Origin: Pomphorhynchus laevis
Taxonomy: Eukaryota > Acanthocephala > Palaeacanthocephala > Echinorhynchida > Pomphorhynchidae
Assembly (NCBI GenBank): GCA_012934845.2
Contig: WNNJ02002146.1
Span: 19,316 to 83,315 of the forward strand
DNA: 64,000 nt
Direction: 5' to 3'
Below, piece by piece: positions 37,771 to 49,803 of this stretch. How positions within the stretch are numbered: position 1 is the first letter of the stretch; every line of letters begins with the position of its first letter. The translations under genes and the position numbers were made by a program. The notes below the pieces were generated by a model. It did not search any database. It had not been told where the DNA came from and was given only the letters and a program-made list of their open reading frames with translations.

Positions 37771-37799
37771 TAGAGAACATGCTCCTTTTTTACTATTTC

Positions 37800-38110
37800 A
37801 CTTATTCCTTTTTTTAATAATGTAAAAATTTTGACATTCACGATTTCAAGTGCAGCCTAGATCCAAAAACAGATACCAGTATCCTTATTTGTCTCTACCT
37901 TTTTCCTGGAAGAGCACCGAATAATTTATTATGACGTCCTGGTTTGCGAAATCTGTAGTTAATGAAATTGATTTTCGTCAGGTTTAACGACAAACTCAAC
38001 TTAGACAGATGTCTGACAATCCCATTTACAAAAGATTTCACTGTTTCCGAATCATAATAAAGCAAGTCCCTTTTTAAACATCATTGCTATATCATCGGCA
38101 TAAATATGTC
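37800..38110 (-). mobile_element. LINE RT fragment (motif C and beyond)
   Basis: On the minus strand from about 38105, frames read MPMI / YADDIAMMFKK-like at motif C, then YYDSETVKSFVNGIVRHLSK, LSLNLTKINFINYRFRKP, GRHNKLFGALPGK. The 'LSLNxxKTxxxxF' pattern after a YADD box is typical of LINE reverse transcriptases. It is a different family from the adjacent L2-like copy, whose 3' end begins at about 38120. Confidence 0.6.
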
Positions 38111-38119
38111 AATATTTTG

Positions 38120-39345
38120 CGTGGCAAATGCGTGCCGGCGCACGCTTACATGACCACAACAACAAAAAACAAAAATCTAAATCATGAGTCGAGGAGGTAG
38201 GTACCGAGGCGGCATTTTAATGCAATAAAGGAGGGAGGGCGGCGGACGTCAAGTGAGAGCTGATTTCAGGCGTGTGGGGCGGCGACGAGGAAGGATCGGA
38301 CCGTAGTTGTTAGAATTATTGGAAACGCCGAGTAATCGGCGAGTAATCGGATCGGACCGTAGTTGTTAGAATTATTGGAAACGCCGAGTAAGAGGGAATT
38401 ACGGGAACGCAGTGACAGAGAGGTGGGACGAGTGTCGTCTAAGAAAGTGATGTTGATGAACCATGGGGAGACGACAGCGATGAGACGAAACGTTACGAGA
38501 AGAAGGCGGAATTGTATGTGGATGGGGCCAGGAGAGTTGGGCAAGATCTATGGATGTGTGGTTATAGCGACAGAGACGTAGGAGCACTCAAACTGTTGAG
38601 TTGATGTTGCGTTGTAGGGGTAATATGATGGATTTTGAAGTTTTGGCGAAAATGCTGAGGCAGTAATCGATTTTAGGGAAGAGACGATGAAAGAAGATAC
38701 ATATATGAACGGAAGTCAATAAGAGGATGGATACGGCTGATGTTACGGAAAATTAAGTTAAACGAGCGGACCTTGTCGCTGTCGAAGGGTTTAACGTAAA
38801 GGTGATCATCGAAATGGAATTCTAAGAAAGTGAGATTGTGGATTATGGGGATGATTGATTAGGCAAAAGATACAGTGGGAGGATATTTGTTAGGTTGACA
38901 AGAGAATATCCACATTATTTTAGACTTGTCTGTGTTTAGAACGAGATGGAGATTGGAGAGGCGTTCGTAGATGGAAGAAAGACAGTTGGAGGCAGAAATG
39001 CCGATATCGTGTATGTGATGGACGTGTGCATGAGCATAGATGAGGATGCCATTGGCGTAATGCATGACGTTAAATGAGTATGGTTTGATAAACGGAGAGA
39101 GATCGCCAAGTATAAGAGAGAAAAGTAAGGGACCTAGGACTGAACATTGTAGGAACCCGCATAAAATATGAATGGGAGGAGAGTATGAATGATGAATTCG
39201 AACAGACGCGAAAAGAACGGTTGGATAGATATAAGGTAAGCCATGCTACGGAGGAGGAAGTAAAGTCGTAATCATAACGAAGGCGAAACAGGAAGATGGA
39301 GTAGTCGACGATTTCGAAGGCGGAGGAGAGGTCGATGTAATAATC
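38120..39345 (-). mobile_element. L2/CR1-like LINE copy 3, 5'-truncated
   Basis: The minus strand carries motif B (about 39150), MHYANGILIYAHAHVHHI (39065; YADD is changed to YANG), SNLHLVLNTDKSKIMWIFSC, and C-terminal pieces at 38590-38270. It ends in the family 3' end with hairpin GCGTGC-CGGC-GCACGC (38130-38145) and GCAAAATATT flank. A stretch of about 50 bp (ATCGGACCGTAGTTGTTAGAATTATTGGAAACGCCGAGTAA) is duplicated in tandem at 38295-38390. Truncation at about 39345 removes the endonuclease and RT fingers. Confidence 0.85.
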
Positions 39346-39549
39346 GTCAAATTATAATATAGCATAAATATAGCCCAATTATATCTTACTTATTTTTTAG
39401 TTTTTTAGAATATGAATTTGTTCATAACTGTGTAAAAAATAAATCTGAATTATATAAAAATATAAAACATGTTCTGATATGTTGTGTGTGTAACTTTAAT
39501 AATTTTTAATTAATAAAACATAAATCTAATCTATATAAAGATATAAAAT

Positions 39550-40530
39550 ATCTTTATATGAATTGTTCTCTCAATATAGTAAATATAATACAAAATAATG
39601 AAATTTTAAGAATTTCCATAATTTGTTATGGAAATTCTTACGAAGGGAATTTTAATGGATAAAAAATAAATAATATACTTTGTAGTAGAATAATACATTA
39701 AATATAATATTTAATATATACATTATTTCATTATATAATATAATACATTAAATAATGAAATTTTAAGAATTGCAACAATTTGTAATGATATTGGCTTTCT
39801 TCAAAATCGTTTAAAATGATTGGCTTTCTTCAAAATCATTTATCCTTATTCAAAGTATTTATCTAGATATTAACATTAAATCAGCATCAATTATAACTCT
39901 TATTAATTTATGATTATTATATTAATTTATTATTTATTAATTTATTATTAATTATTAATTTATATAGTCAAGATGACATATTTAAATGACATATTTAAAT
40001 GACATTTTTAATATAATTTAATTTATGACATTTTTAATATATGTAAGATATAAAATATATGAAATTTATTTATATTGAGCAATTTTTATTAAATATATCA
40101 TGCATACCATATAATATAAAATATAATACATTAAATAATGAAATTTTAAGAATTGCAACAATATGTAATGATATTGGCTTTCTTCAAAATCATTTAAATA
40201 ATTTAATAGATACATATTTTAAACTAGGTTACTATAAAAATAACATCAAGCAGAAAATAGTAAAATATATAAATCAACACAATAATACAAAGAATAAATT
40301 TAAACTCTTAAGTGGCAAATTTTTATGGATGGATAATAAATAATATACTTTGCATTAGAATAAGATACTAGATAGTTATTTCAGAGGAAATACATCATTA
40401 GCATGTATTTGGCCCCGCTGCTATGTTGGGTAGAGGAGTTAGGGGCCGAAACCTGATAGCATAGCAGTTCCTCCTGATGACCTCTAATTCTTATTCTGAT
40501 ACAACGTCTGTTATTTATTAGTCAATTCAT
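39550..40530 (+). mobile_element. Penelope-like element C-terminal/3' tail, copies A
   Basis: At 40059-40343 the plus strand encodes CIPYNIKYNTLNNEILRIAT, ICNDIGFLQNHLNNLIDTYF and QKIVKYINQHN. This 'NEILRIA.IC ... F ... LI..YF..GY ... I' pattern is what I know from the end of Penelope-like RTs, just before the tail. Shorter pieces of the same text lie at 39590-39840. A structured 3' tail follows (40352-40530), with CTGCTATG and CATAGCAG pairing around CCGAAACCTGATAG, then CCTCCTGATGACCTC. Fragments only; the element is broken. Confidence 0.6.
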
Positions 40531-40619
40531 AAAAATGACGTTTATTTTGAATTTCATTTTTTTTAACTTGATTTAAATGATAAAAAATCTAAAAACAATT
40601 ATTAATTTTATTATTTAAT

Positions 40620-41200
40620 AAAAATGATAAAGAAGGTGTATATCTAGATATGAACATTAAATTAACATTAACTAAAACTACTATTAATTTATATCGTAAA
40701 GATGACATATTTAAATTTACAAGAAACATATTTTTGCATGAGCATTCATGCATACCATATAATATAAAATATAATACATTAAATAATGAAATTTTAAGAA
40801 TTGCAACAATATGTAATGATATTGGTTTTCTTCAAAATCATTTAAATAATTTAATAGATACATATTTTAAACAAGGTTACTATAAAGATACCATCAAGCA
40901 GAAAATAGTAAAATATATAAATCAACACAAAATTATATTAAATATAAATTTGAAATCATTTGCGGAACATTTTTATGTATGGATAATAAATAATATACTT
41001 TGTATTAGAATAAGATACTATATAATCAAATTTCATTAGAGGAAATACGTCCTTAACTCGTATTTGACCCCGCTGCTATGTTTGGTAGAGGAATTCAGCG
41101 TCGAAACCTGATAGCATAGCTGCTCCTCCTGATAATCTCTAGTCCTTATTCTTATACAACGTCTGTTATTTATTAGTATTTTTATTACTTATCTTTATTT
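40620..41200 (+). mobile_element. Penelope-like C-terminal/3' tail, copy B
   Basis: It repeats copy A closely: coding similarity at 40735-40960 (same IPYNIKYNTLNNEILRIAT text), then the structured tail at 41000-41190 with CGCTGCTATG, TCGAAACCTGATAGCATAGC and CTCCTCCTGATAATCTC. Changes between copies A and B fall on both sides of the pairing arms. Confidence 0.6.
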
Positions 41201-41240
41201 TATTTTTATTCTCTATGTCTAATTATGATACATGGTCTGT

Positions 41241-41600
41241 TATTTTTAGTCAATTCATAAAAATGACTTTTATTTTAAATTTCAATTTTTTATTTTAACT
41301 TGATTTAAATTATAAAAAATCATATAACAATTATTTATTTTATTATTTAATTATTAAATTTTGATTTAGCATTGTTATGTTTTGTTTATTTTATAATTAT
41401 ATTAAATACGTTGACTCAGTTAGCTGATTTGATTAGTATAATTATAAAATAAACAAAACATAATAATGCTAAATCAAAATTTAATAATTAAATAATAAAA
41501 TAAATAATTGTTTTAAGATTTTTTATAATTTAAATCAAGTTAAAATAAAAAAATTGAAATTTAAAATAGACTAATAAATAACAAACGTTGTATCAAAATA
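41241..41600. repeat. long AT-rich inverted repeat
   Basis: Left arm (about 41260-41413: TTTTAAATTTCAATTTTTTA to TTGTTTATTTTATAATTATA) and right arm (about 41430-41575) are reverse complements over about 140-150 bp, separated by about 20 bp holding TTGACTCAGTTAGCTGATTT. A further direct copy of the left arm lies at 41767-41920. The text is the Penelope-like tail, so two tails appear to meet head to head. Confidence 0.7.
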
Positions 41601-41929
41601 AGAATTAGAGGTCATCATAAGGAACTGATTGACTCTAGTTAGAATAAGAATTATTCTAATTATCCTCGAATAAGAATAAGAAGTATCTATCTAGCTAAAC
41701 ATCTAGTTATCTAGCTGTTTAATAAACACTATGTTTCAATACCTGGGATAGTATATGAGCGCAAAGTTTACGATTCAATTTTTTATTTTAACTTGATTTA
41801 AATTATAAAAAATCATATAACAATTATTTATTTTATTATTTAATCATTAAATTTTGATTTAGCATTTTTATGTTTTGTTTAGTTTATTATTATATTAAAT
41901 ACGTAGACTCAATTAGCTTATTTGGTTTA

Positions 41930-42760
41930 TTGTAAATTTTTGTTCTGATGATATCAGTAATAAATAATGTATCGATAAATACATGCTTACCGTATAATAT
42001 AAAATATAATTTAAATAATGAAATTTTAAGAATTGCAACAATATGTAATAATATTGGTCCTGATAATGATTGCAGGAGCTATCGAAATATAGAATTTCAA
42101 TCAAATAAAGGATATTTTCTTCTTCGTTCCTATAACAATATATATTTAAATGAAAGAATATTGTGGATTTAGTAAAATATACAAATTAACAATAAAAGGT
42201 GTTTTAATGGGTGGTAATAGTAGCCCTTATATATTTAGATATGAACATTAAATTGACATCAATTAAAACTAATTTTAATTTATATCGTAAAGATGACATT
42301 TAAATTTACAGGAAACATATTTTTGCATGAGCATTAAAACTAATTTTAATTTATATCGTAAAGATAACATTTAAATTTACAAGAAACATATTTTTGCATG
42401 AGCATTCATGCATACCATATAATATAAAATATAATACATTAAATAATGAAATTTTAAGAATTGCAACAATATGTAATGATATTGACTTTCTTCAAAATCA
42501 TTTAAATAATTTAATAGATACATATTTTAAACTAGGTTATTATAAAAATAACATCAAGCAGAAAATAGTAAAATATATAAATCAACACAATAATATAAAG
42601 AATAAATTTAAACTCTTAAGTGGCAAATTTTTATGAATGAATAATATAATAGATAATATACTTTGTATTAAAATAAAATACTAATAAGCAAATTTCATCG
42701 GAGGAAATACGTCATTAGCATGTATTTGACCCCGCTGCTATGTTGGGAACCTGGGAGTAG
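41930..42760 (+). mobile_element. Penelope-like C-terminal/3' tail, copies C and D
   Basis: A short diverged copy of the coding segment lies at 41980-42060 and a fuller one at 42394-42636 (CIPYNIKYNTLNNEILRIAT, ICNDIDFLQNHLNNLIDTYF). Its tail begins like the others (GAGGAAATACGTCATTAGCA, CCCCGCTGCTATGTTGGG) but is cut off at about 42748. An 80-bp stretch with TTTATATCGTAAAGAT is duplicated at 42264-42400. Confidence 0.55.
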
Positions 42761-43740
42761 GGCCTTATAAAATCATTTGCATAATTATTGTACGAAATAT
42801 TATAATTCATTAGACGTTTAAAGTATTGCCAGAATATGTTAGTCTGCTTAATGATTTAATAGGAAAACTAGGAAACTAGTTATTAACAGAAAATCGTAAA
42901 TTCGTAAGTGGGCAATTTTTAAGGATAGTACATTTTTAAAGATACTATGCGTTAGAATAAGATATGATTATATATTATCACATTACATCCGAAAAAATGT
43001 CTCTGGTACAACTGATATATTGGTTCAAATAACAGGGACAGCAACCCTTTTCTTTCATTACAAGAAGGCGAGGAAACAGGAATATTTATTTGATTAGAAA
43101 AATCCAATATTTCGACGGCACTACATCACGTCATCTTCAGGGTTGTAATTAGCTAGAACACTTATAAATTTTCTTTAAGAAAATTTATTAATTTAATAAC
43201 TAAAATAATTAATTATTTTAAATGATTATTTTAGATATTTATGATGCTGATATTTCATCATCATATCTTATATAATAGATTTGATCCTTTTGATAATATT
43301 TAATTATTAATATTAGTTTTATCTAATATTGATAATTAAATATTATTATTTCATCAGTTAGATACTGATTAATTAATACATTATAAATTAATAAATTATA
43401 AATTAGATATTATATTTTTTTGTAATTTATGATAGTTAAATAATAAATTTGTAATTTATTATAGCTTTAGCTAATTGATTGAAAAATGATTCAATTATAA
43501 TTTGGCTTGCACGATAAGTGCAAACCAAATGAATTTTCAATTTACATTTGATCGTTTTTATTTTTTATTAATATTTTATTAATTTTAATATTGATAAAAT
43601 TATATTATTATTTTATGATATTAAAATGAAATTTAATTTCATTTAAATTAATAATTCAAAACATTTTTCTCATTAACAAAACATTTATTGTCTGTAATTG
43701 ATTACATTATTCATTTAAATTCGCGAATTTTAAGATAATT
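42761..43740. other. AT-rich region with one hammerhead-like motif
   Basis: Worn Penelope-tail text continues to about 42960 (GTAAGTGGGCAATTTTTAAG). At 43109-43140 the minus strand reads CTGAAGATGACG, an 11-nt loop, CGTC and GAAATATTGG, the same layout as in the 175-bp array but with different stem sequence. The remainder to the PEN-2 start is low-complexity. Confidence 0.45.
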
Positions 43741-43744
43741 GGCA

Positions 43745-45154
43745 ATGGAAGAAGATGATTCTTTGCGAATTACTGAAAAATTGAAAATATGCAAAATTTA
43801 CTATATCGGTAATATTTTCTTTTATCCGGAAAAACTAAAATTTATTTTTCGAAGCTGGATTCTTTCTCTTGCCATTTCTGTGGATAATAAATTTCTGCTG
43901 GTTCTACAATGAAGCTTTTCGAATTGAATCGGACGAAAAGCCACTATTTCGCAAATGTAAGTTTAAATTTATACTTAAAAAGTATGAATTAAAAATGAAG
44001 ATACAATGCTTTAAATAAACCTATTAGATCAATAAGTATAGTATAACTATATTATAGTTATTAGGGTATATTAACTATTGTATAGTTTAGATTTTAAACG
44101 CTTTGCCGAATCATTTTAATGCCGAACGGATTTTATTGATTATTTAGTGAAATAACGTTTATATCGCAAATATTCATAATATTTATAATCATTATTATTT
44201 AATGATTATTTTATTTATAATTATTTATTTACGATAATTAAATTATTTAATTAATAAAAAATAAAAATTATTTAATTAATAAATTAGTTAATTTATAAAG
44301 TATTTAAATAAATAATAAATTATTTACCTTATTGCTAATATTAGTGCCTAATTTTTAGTCAATGCTGGAATCTTGGTTTGCTGCTGAAAACTGTTTGCAA
44401 TGTTTGTATGTTGTTAAACCCAGATAGCATAAGACTTTAAGTTGGGTGGTAATCGCATGTATGTTCCTTTACAATGCGTTTTTGAGTGACACAAAACTTC
44501 CACATCTTTATTCTGAAATTCGGTATCTTGCAATATGTTTTATATGACGATATGATCAGTTTTGAATCAATTATAAACGAATAGTTTCGGCTAAAATAAA
44601 ATATTAAAAAAGTTAACATTTTTTAATTTAACTTGAATGCATCTGTGAGCTGAAATTCTTCTGGTTGTGGCACAATATTATCCTCACAGGTATTGTTCCT
44701 ATTCTTGATACTGCAGGACGCTACTAATATTTAAAAAATATTAGTATTAAAAAATATATTTTTATATTTAAAAAATCGTAATTTTATGTTTTGATTTTTT
44801 AATGTTTCTGGCATTTTTCTATCACACATAGCAAATAATAAGTGTCTTATAAAGAGACAGCAGCAAAACCCATATTAGATATTTAATATATATATATTAT
44901 ATATCTAATTTATATAAAATTATTATATATTATATCTAATGTATTAGATAGCAATATAGGTATTATATAATTTATAATATAATTTATAGTATAATTGAAG
45001 AATTGATTATTTAGATACTATCAGATCGTTATGGGGCTCACTCGTAATGTGCATCCCTTTGGTAATATGGCAAATTGTATTTCAATTAAACAGAGTATCT
45101 TGGGGTCATGCAGGTGAAAACTTGACCTTTGTGCTACTCGATGGTAAATTGTAA
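43745..45154 (+). CDS. PSENEN: presenilin enhancer 2 (PEN-2), gamma-secretase subunit
   Basis: Exons are 43745-43808, 43855-43956 and 45015-45154: 306 nt, 101 aa, the same length as human PEN-2. PEN-2 is the small membrane subunit that activates presenilin endoproteolysis in gamma-secretase. Family blocks are clear: EKLKICKIYYIAGF, LLPFLWIINFCWFYNEAF (half-membrane hairpin and conserved WF..EAF), then RKYTIRSLWGSLVMC, PLVIWQIVFQLNR and the luminal C-terminal WGHAGENLTFVLLDGKL, matching the 'WG..GD.L.F..P.G' ending. Introns are 46 bp (GTAATA...GAAG) and 1058 bp (GTAAGT...TTTAG), phases 1 and 1. An AATAAA lies at 45184-45189, 30 nt after the stop. The catalytic-complex role is inferred from family membership. 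The gene appears intact. Confidence 0.96.
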
Positions 45155-45183
45155 CACGTTGATAAATATCTAATGTATTTTAT

Positions 45184-45189
45184 AATAAA
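45184..45189 (+). terminator. polyadenylation signal AATAAA for PEN-2
   Basis: AATAAA 30 nt downstream of the PEN-2 stop codon. Confidence 0.5.
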
Positions 45190-45829
45190 TTGATTTATAT
45201 TTCTTTGTCTGGTGATCTTCTTATTTGACGTGCCATAGATTTTTAAATTAATAAAAAGTTCGAATTTGATTTTAAAATATTCGTAGGACATATTGCGTTA
45301 TAAACGCGTTTCAAAATATAAAGACGCGTTTAAGAATTGTACAAAAATTATTCTATTAATAATTATTTTTAAATACGTATATAATTTGAATTTAAATAGG
45401 ATTATAATAAATTTTTAACTATATGGTCCCCAGTATATGTAATCACTAAACATTTAACAACTTAAACACACAATTGTAAAAGACTTCGGTCGAAACTTTA
45501 ATTATTTTTGCATATTTGTTATTGTCTGGTTTTATTTATTATACCGTTATATATAAAGGTTGAACCTTTATATATATCGTAGTGCGAGTAACTGCTTTTT
45601 GGGATTCATAAGAATACTACAATAGAATAATAGAATATAGAAAACCTAAGTTTTCTTTATTCTATTATTATATATGTCATTATTAAATAATTTTTTTTAA
45701 ATTATTTAATTAAAAAAAATATTATCAAATAATATTATTTTTTATATTATTATGATTTATATACATATATACATTTATTATATACATTTCTACTCCCACC
45801 GAACCCGTAATAACTCCTCCCAACAGCTA
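45190..45829. other. AT-rich spacer
   Basis: No gene or element was recognised. It contains a short inverted repeat (AGGTTGAACCT near 45557) and A/T-only runs at 45655-45780. Confidence 0.4.
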
Positions 45830-47050
45830 TCTTGCTCCGTTCCTCCCTATATCAACTAACCTCCGGACTCATGAAAATCAGTACGCTTAACGTTCGCACC
45901 CTCCTGCAGCCTAGACAGCAGCAGCTGCATACTCAATCCCTGGTATCAAAGTCAGCTGACATTTGTTGTATAGCGGAATGCCGTTTACCAGGAAATGGCA
46001 TCACTACAGTCATATACTCAACTTATAATATAACATTTGGCCTTTATTACTCTGAATCAACTGATCATTCCGGATGTAACGGTGTCGCTTTGTGTTGAGC
46101 GATCGGGTATTACCGAGCGCTCTTGACTGAAGACCTCCGACTAGCCGCATTGCCCTTCTACGTCTTTATCGTCACCCTTTCAATTGGACGATTATTTGTG
46201 TCTATGCTCTAACGAACCGATCATTAACTAACAAAATAGACAAATTCTACGACAATATTTGGTCAGTTTTATCGTCGATTCCTTCGAATGACATTATCAT
46301 TGTCGCTGGTGACTTTAATGCCCAAGTATGCGATAACCCTCTCTTATCGACAAAATCAGTTTGACGATACTGCTTAGGTAACCGTTGTCCCAATAACGAA
46401 AGACTTCTCGCGCTTGCTGAATCGTTCAGATTCGTTTCGCCAACACATGTTTTAGACATAAGCGCAGACACTTGGAAACATGGTCCCACCCAAATGAAAT
46501 ACATCACAACCAGATTGACTATATTCTCTGCCGCCGACATTGACGTAGTTCAATTTTTGATTGCCGCTTCTACAGGGGTATTAATCCGATAGCCGATCAT
46601 GCGGTTAATAACCTATCATTCGGTCTTAATCCGCTAACCAATCATGCGGTTAATATCCATTAACCGATCATGCAGATAACCGATCATGACTATTAGTAAG
46701 CTACTTCTTCCAGCGAAAAGATACAAGGTTAAATCATCGCATTTCGTCTTACAGATCCTTATTATCCATATATATCATCTGATTTTTATGATTATGTTGA
46801 CTGTCATCACATAAACTTCTTGTCTGTAGTGGAATCATCAGTCAGCAAATAATAGATTAAAGATGGCATAATTACATCTGTAAACCTTACGCTAACTAAA
46901 GTGGCTAGAAAACGATCTACTTGGATTAGTCCGTTCTCCCTTAGTATATCTGATGAAAGAAAGATAGCTGTCGCTGCCAACAGCAACATCTTTTTACGAG
47001 TATACCATTAAGTGTCCCAGAGCAGGTCAAATTATATTTTATATATTTGT
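45830..47050 (+). mobile_element. LINE endonuclease (APE) remnant
   Basis: The plus-strand frame from 45871 reads MKISTLNVRTL, SADICCIAECRLPGNG, the first motifs of an APE endonuclease. After a frame break at 46098, IICVYALTNRSLTNKIDKFY (about 46190) and IIIVAGDFNAQV (46295-46330) give the catalytic GDFN box. Then NNERLLALAE and a THVLDISADTWKHGPTQ-like stretch near 46440-46500 follow. Near 46915-46980, TWISPFSLSISDERKIA resembles the linker before RT. No RT domain follows. A short tandem run of GATCATGCGGTTAA-type units lies at 46580-46690. Confidence 0.75.
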
Positions 47051-47250
47051 ACACTTTAAAGTGTCCCTGTAAAACAGCATTTATATTTAAAGGAATTTAG
47101 TGTATGATGCATGGTTAAACTGCAATACGCATTGCCATGCATAGAGCTTATGTTAAATTTCCACCGATATTTCAGATTAAGGGTAGTTCTGCTTTTCTAG
47201 CTTTAAACACTGTTTAAGCGTGTGTTAAGGTGCCTATGGATGATTATGAA

Positions 47251-47300
47251 AGTCACTGTACTGATGAGCTCCGTAAGAGCGAAACGCGTCTACCGTTGAT
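47251..47300 (+). ncRNA. hammerhead ribozyme motif (type I, minimal stem III)
   Basis: CTGATGA at 47261-47267, stem II GCTC (47268-47271) with loop CGTAA and GAGC (47277-47280), then GAAA (47281-47284), C-GC-G and the cleavage triplet GTC (47288-47290). Stem I pairs ACTGTA (47255-47260) with TACCGT (47291-47296), with one mismatch. All invariant core residues (CUGANGA, GAAA, NUH) are present. Stem III is only two base pairs around ACGCGT, a palindrome, as in the minimal hammerheads known from Penelope-like elements, which cleave best as dimers. Activity is inferred, not shown. No RT lies beside it. Confidence 0.75.
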
Positions 47301-49800
47301 GAAGTTTGTCGTCACACATAGGATGACTGGGCATACGTAGCGACTTTGAATATTGCGCGAATAATTCGGTTCTATTTATTGGTCTGATGAGGATATATAG
47401 AATGCGCCTGGTGTTTATGCCTCCTTTCCCCCTGTAAGCAACACTTTTAAGGTAATTTTTCTAGAATAATATTATACAAACGAGATGAAAGCTTACATAT
47501 ATCCAAATGCAACAAGAATGTAGTGGATTATACTTGTATAGTGCTTATCTAGATCACAATAGTTCAATCACTAGCTAAATAAAAAATATATAAAATTACA
47601 AATTAGATATATCAAATTGTATTGGATTTATCGAGTTAGTCAACATTGCAAATATATAATTTACTAGAGGGTATAGCACATTCAACTAGATAATAAGTAT
47701 TTCAATCACTAGCTTGGTTCGAAAATTAACGATCACATACAGCATACGTCAATCATCATTGAACCTAGAGAGTCAGTACTTTCATTAAACCGAGTTTAAA
47801 ATTATCATTCAAGACAGCGAGTTACATGCACTTTGTTCAACCAACGTGTTGATAGTTCAAACTCTAGAACGATGCAAAACGTAGCTTACCGAACGTATAA
47901 AATAATTTATTTAGAAACTAGCGAGTTAGTTATACATTAACACAAAACTATAAATAGAGGCTTAGCATGTTAAAAATACAATCCAATATAAAACTGTCAA
48001 ATATGAAGATTGGTTGGCAAACTAAAGCTAAAAATAACGCGTTATTTCAATACTAAAATATTGTTATTTTGTATTGAAGTGCTTCGCATAATTGCACACT
48101 TTTTTACACAGACGTTAATTACTTTTTTTATGCAAAAATCTGACTGTATCACACACTTAATCAGTAGAAATAATTTTCTATAATTAATTTAACGCATTTT
48201 TTATTTAAGCAATTAATAAAATAATTGGCTGACCCCAGAACACTATCTCAGCGTAGAAGTAACACCAAAATAAGCGTTTTTCATCGTTCTTTACGCTACG
48301 TAGAGAATCCGAAAAGCTCACAACCCCGTAATAAACAATTTAAAAAATCTAGATTATATATTACAAAAAACCTCGTAATATTTAATTATAGATTAACAGT
48401 TTCTCTTGTCGACAATCAAATTTTTGAATAAATAGAAAATATTTGGTATAATCAAGAATAAATAACATTTTTAAAATCACTTACTGATTTTATTTCTAAT
48501 TATAAAGCCACCAAAATATTGTAAAATAGATCTTAATTATTTTCGTTGTTCATGATAATAGTGAATATAGTGGTTATAGTACGGAGTAGAGATTTTAGTG
48601 ATTAAAAATCAATGATTATTTAAATAAAGAAATAGAATTTATTATAAAATAGTTTTCGATACTTAAAAATAGGAAATAAAAGAGCTTTATAATCATGCTT
48701 GTAAAATTAATATAAAATAAATATTTTTTAATATTTTATTGAAAAATAAAATTTATAATTTTAATTCAATTTTCAATTTAAGATAACAATTATAACTACA
48801 TCATAATTATATTTTTATTAAAATTTAATATTTTGTATACTCCTTTAAAATTAAATCTTAAATTGTTAACAATAGTAGCAAAATTTGATTTTTTAATTAT
48901 TGTTTGAGTTACCTTTGGATAATATTTCCCTTACTGAACGAAATATTTAAGATAATTCGTTCATTAATAAATAAATATTTCTTTGTTTTTATAAATCTGA
49001 AATGAAATACTTTCCCAGAATGTTTCATCTCGGTCAAACTTTTTATCAAATTCAGGATTTTTCATTTTACTCTTAAATAGTTATTCGTTTTAATAAATTA
49101 AATTTTGAAATATTTAATTTTTTATTTATAAATTATACTTGGGAATTTTAGATTTTCAGTTATATCATTTCACCAAGTTGTTTGAATTTTAATGGTGAAA
49201 ATAATACACTTAAAATCTATAGATTAATATTTTTTAGCTTTCATTTGTTATGAACGGGTACCTTAAAATCTAAAAATAAATCAATTTGATTTAACTGAAA
49301 ATATTCTCTACTTAAGGCAAAATATCGTCTAATGACTAATAGCTTTACTTTTGACTATTACTTTACTTTTGACTTTTACCATTAAAACGCTATAACTAAA
49401 TTTAATACGACATTCGAAAACTAGACATTTCAAATTATTTTTCTTTCATTTAATTAAATTTCTGGGTCTAATAGAAAAAAATTTTATTGCCAAAAGCGTT
49501 TCTTATCTGTTACTTTAAAATCAACACTGACGTGATCTATTACTTTGCAACTTAAGGACTGATGTTTACAAACATAATTTGCTTGGCAGTGAAACATTGT
49601 GTTTTTTAATTCACAATATTGATTTTCTCATAAGTTGCCCTTTTTTATTTGAAATCGTTTTGCAGAGATATTTTATATAAAAAAACAAAACTCATACAAA
49701 AGTTATAAGATTCGATAAAATCTCAATAAAATATTCAATTCTTACTGTAATAAACATGAAATGTAGTACTTAAAATAAAGGCTATGACATTGAAGTTAAA
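47300..49800. other. AT-rich spacer upstream of PC2
   Basis: A 68-aa open frame at 48225-48431 has no recognisable domain and is not called. Missing 5' exons of PC2 could lie here or further upstream, but none was identified. Confidence 0.4.
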
Positions 49801-49803
49801 ACT

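Noticed and set aside
47386-47405. Second CTGATGAG close to the hammerhead at 47261
   Set aside because: It is followed by GATATATAGAATG with no stem II or GAAA.
48225-48431. 68-aa frame beginning MADPRTLSQRRS upstream of PC2
   Set aside because: The ATG is absent as read (the frame opens at CTG-like sequence), and it has no similarity to a PC2 pro-domain or any known motif.
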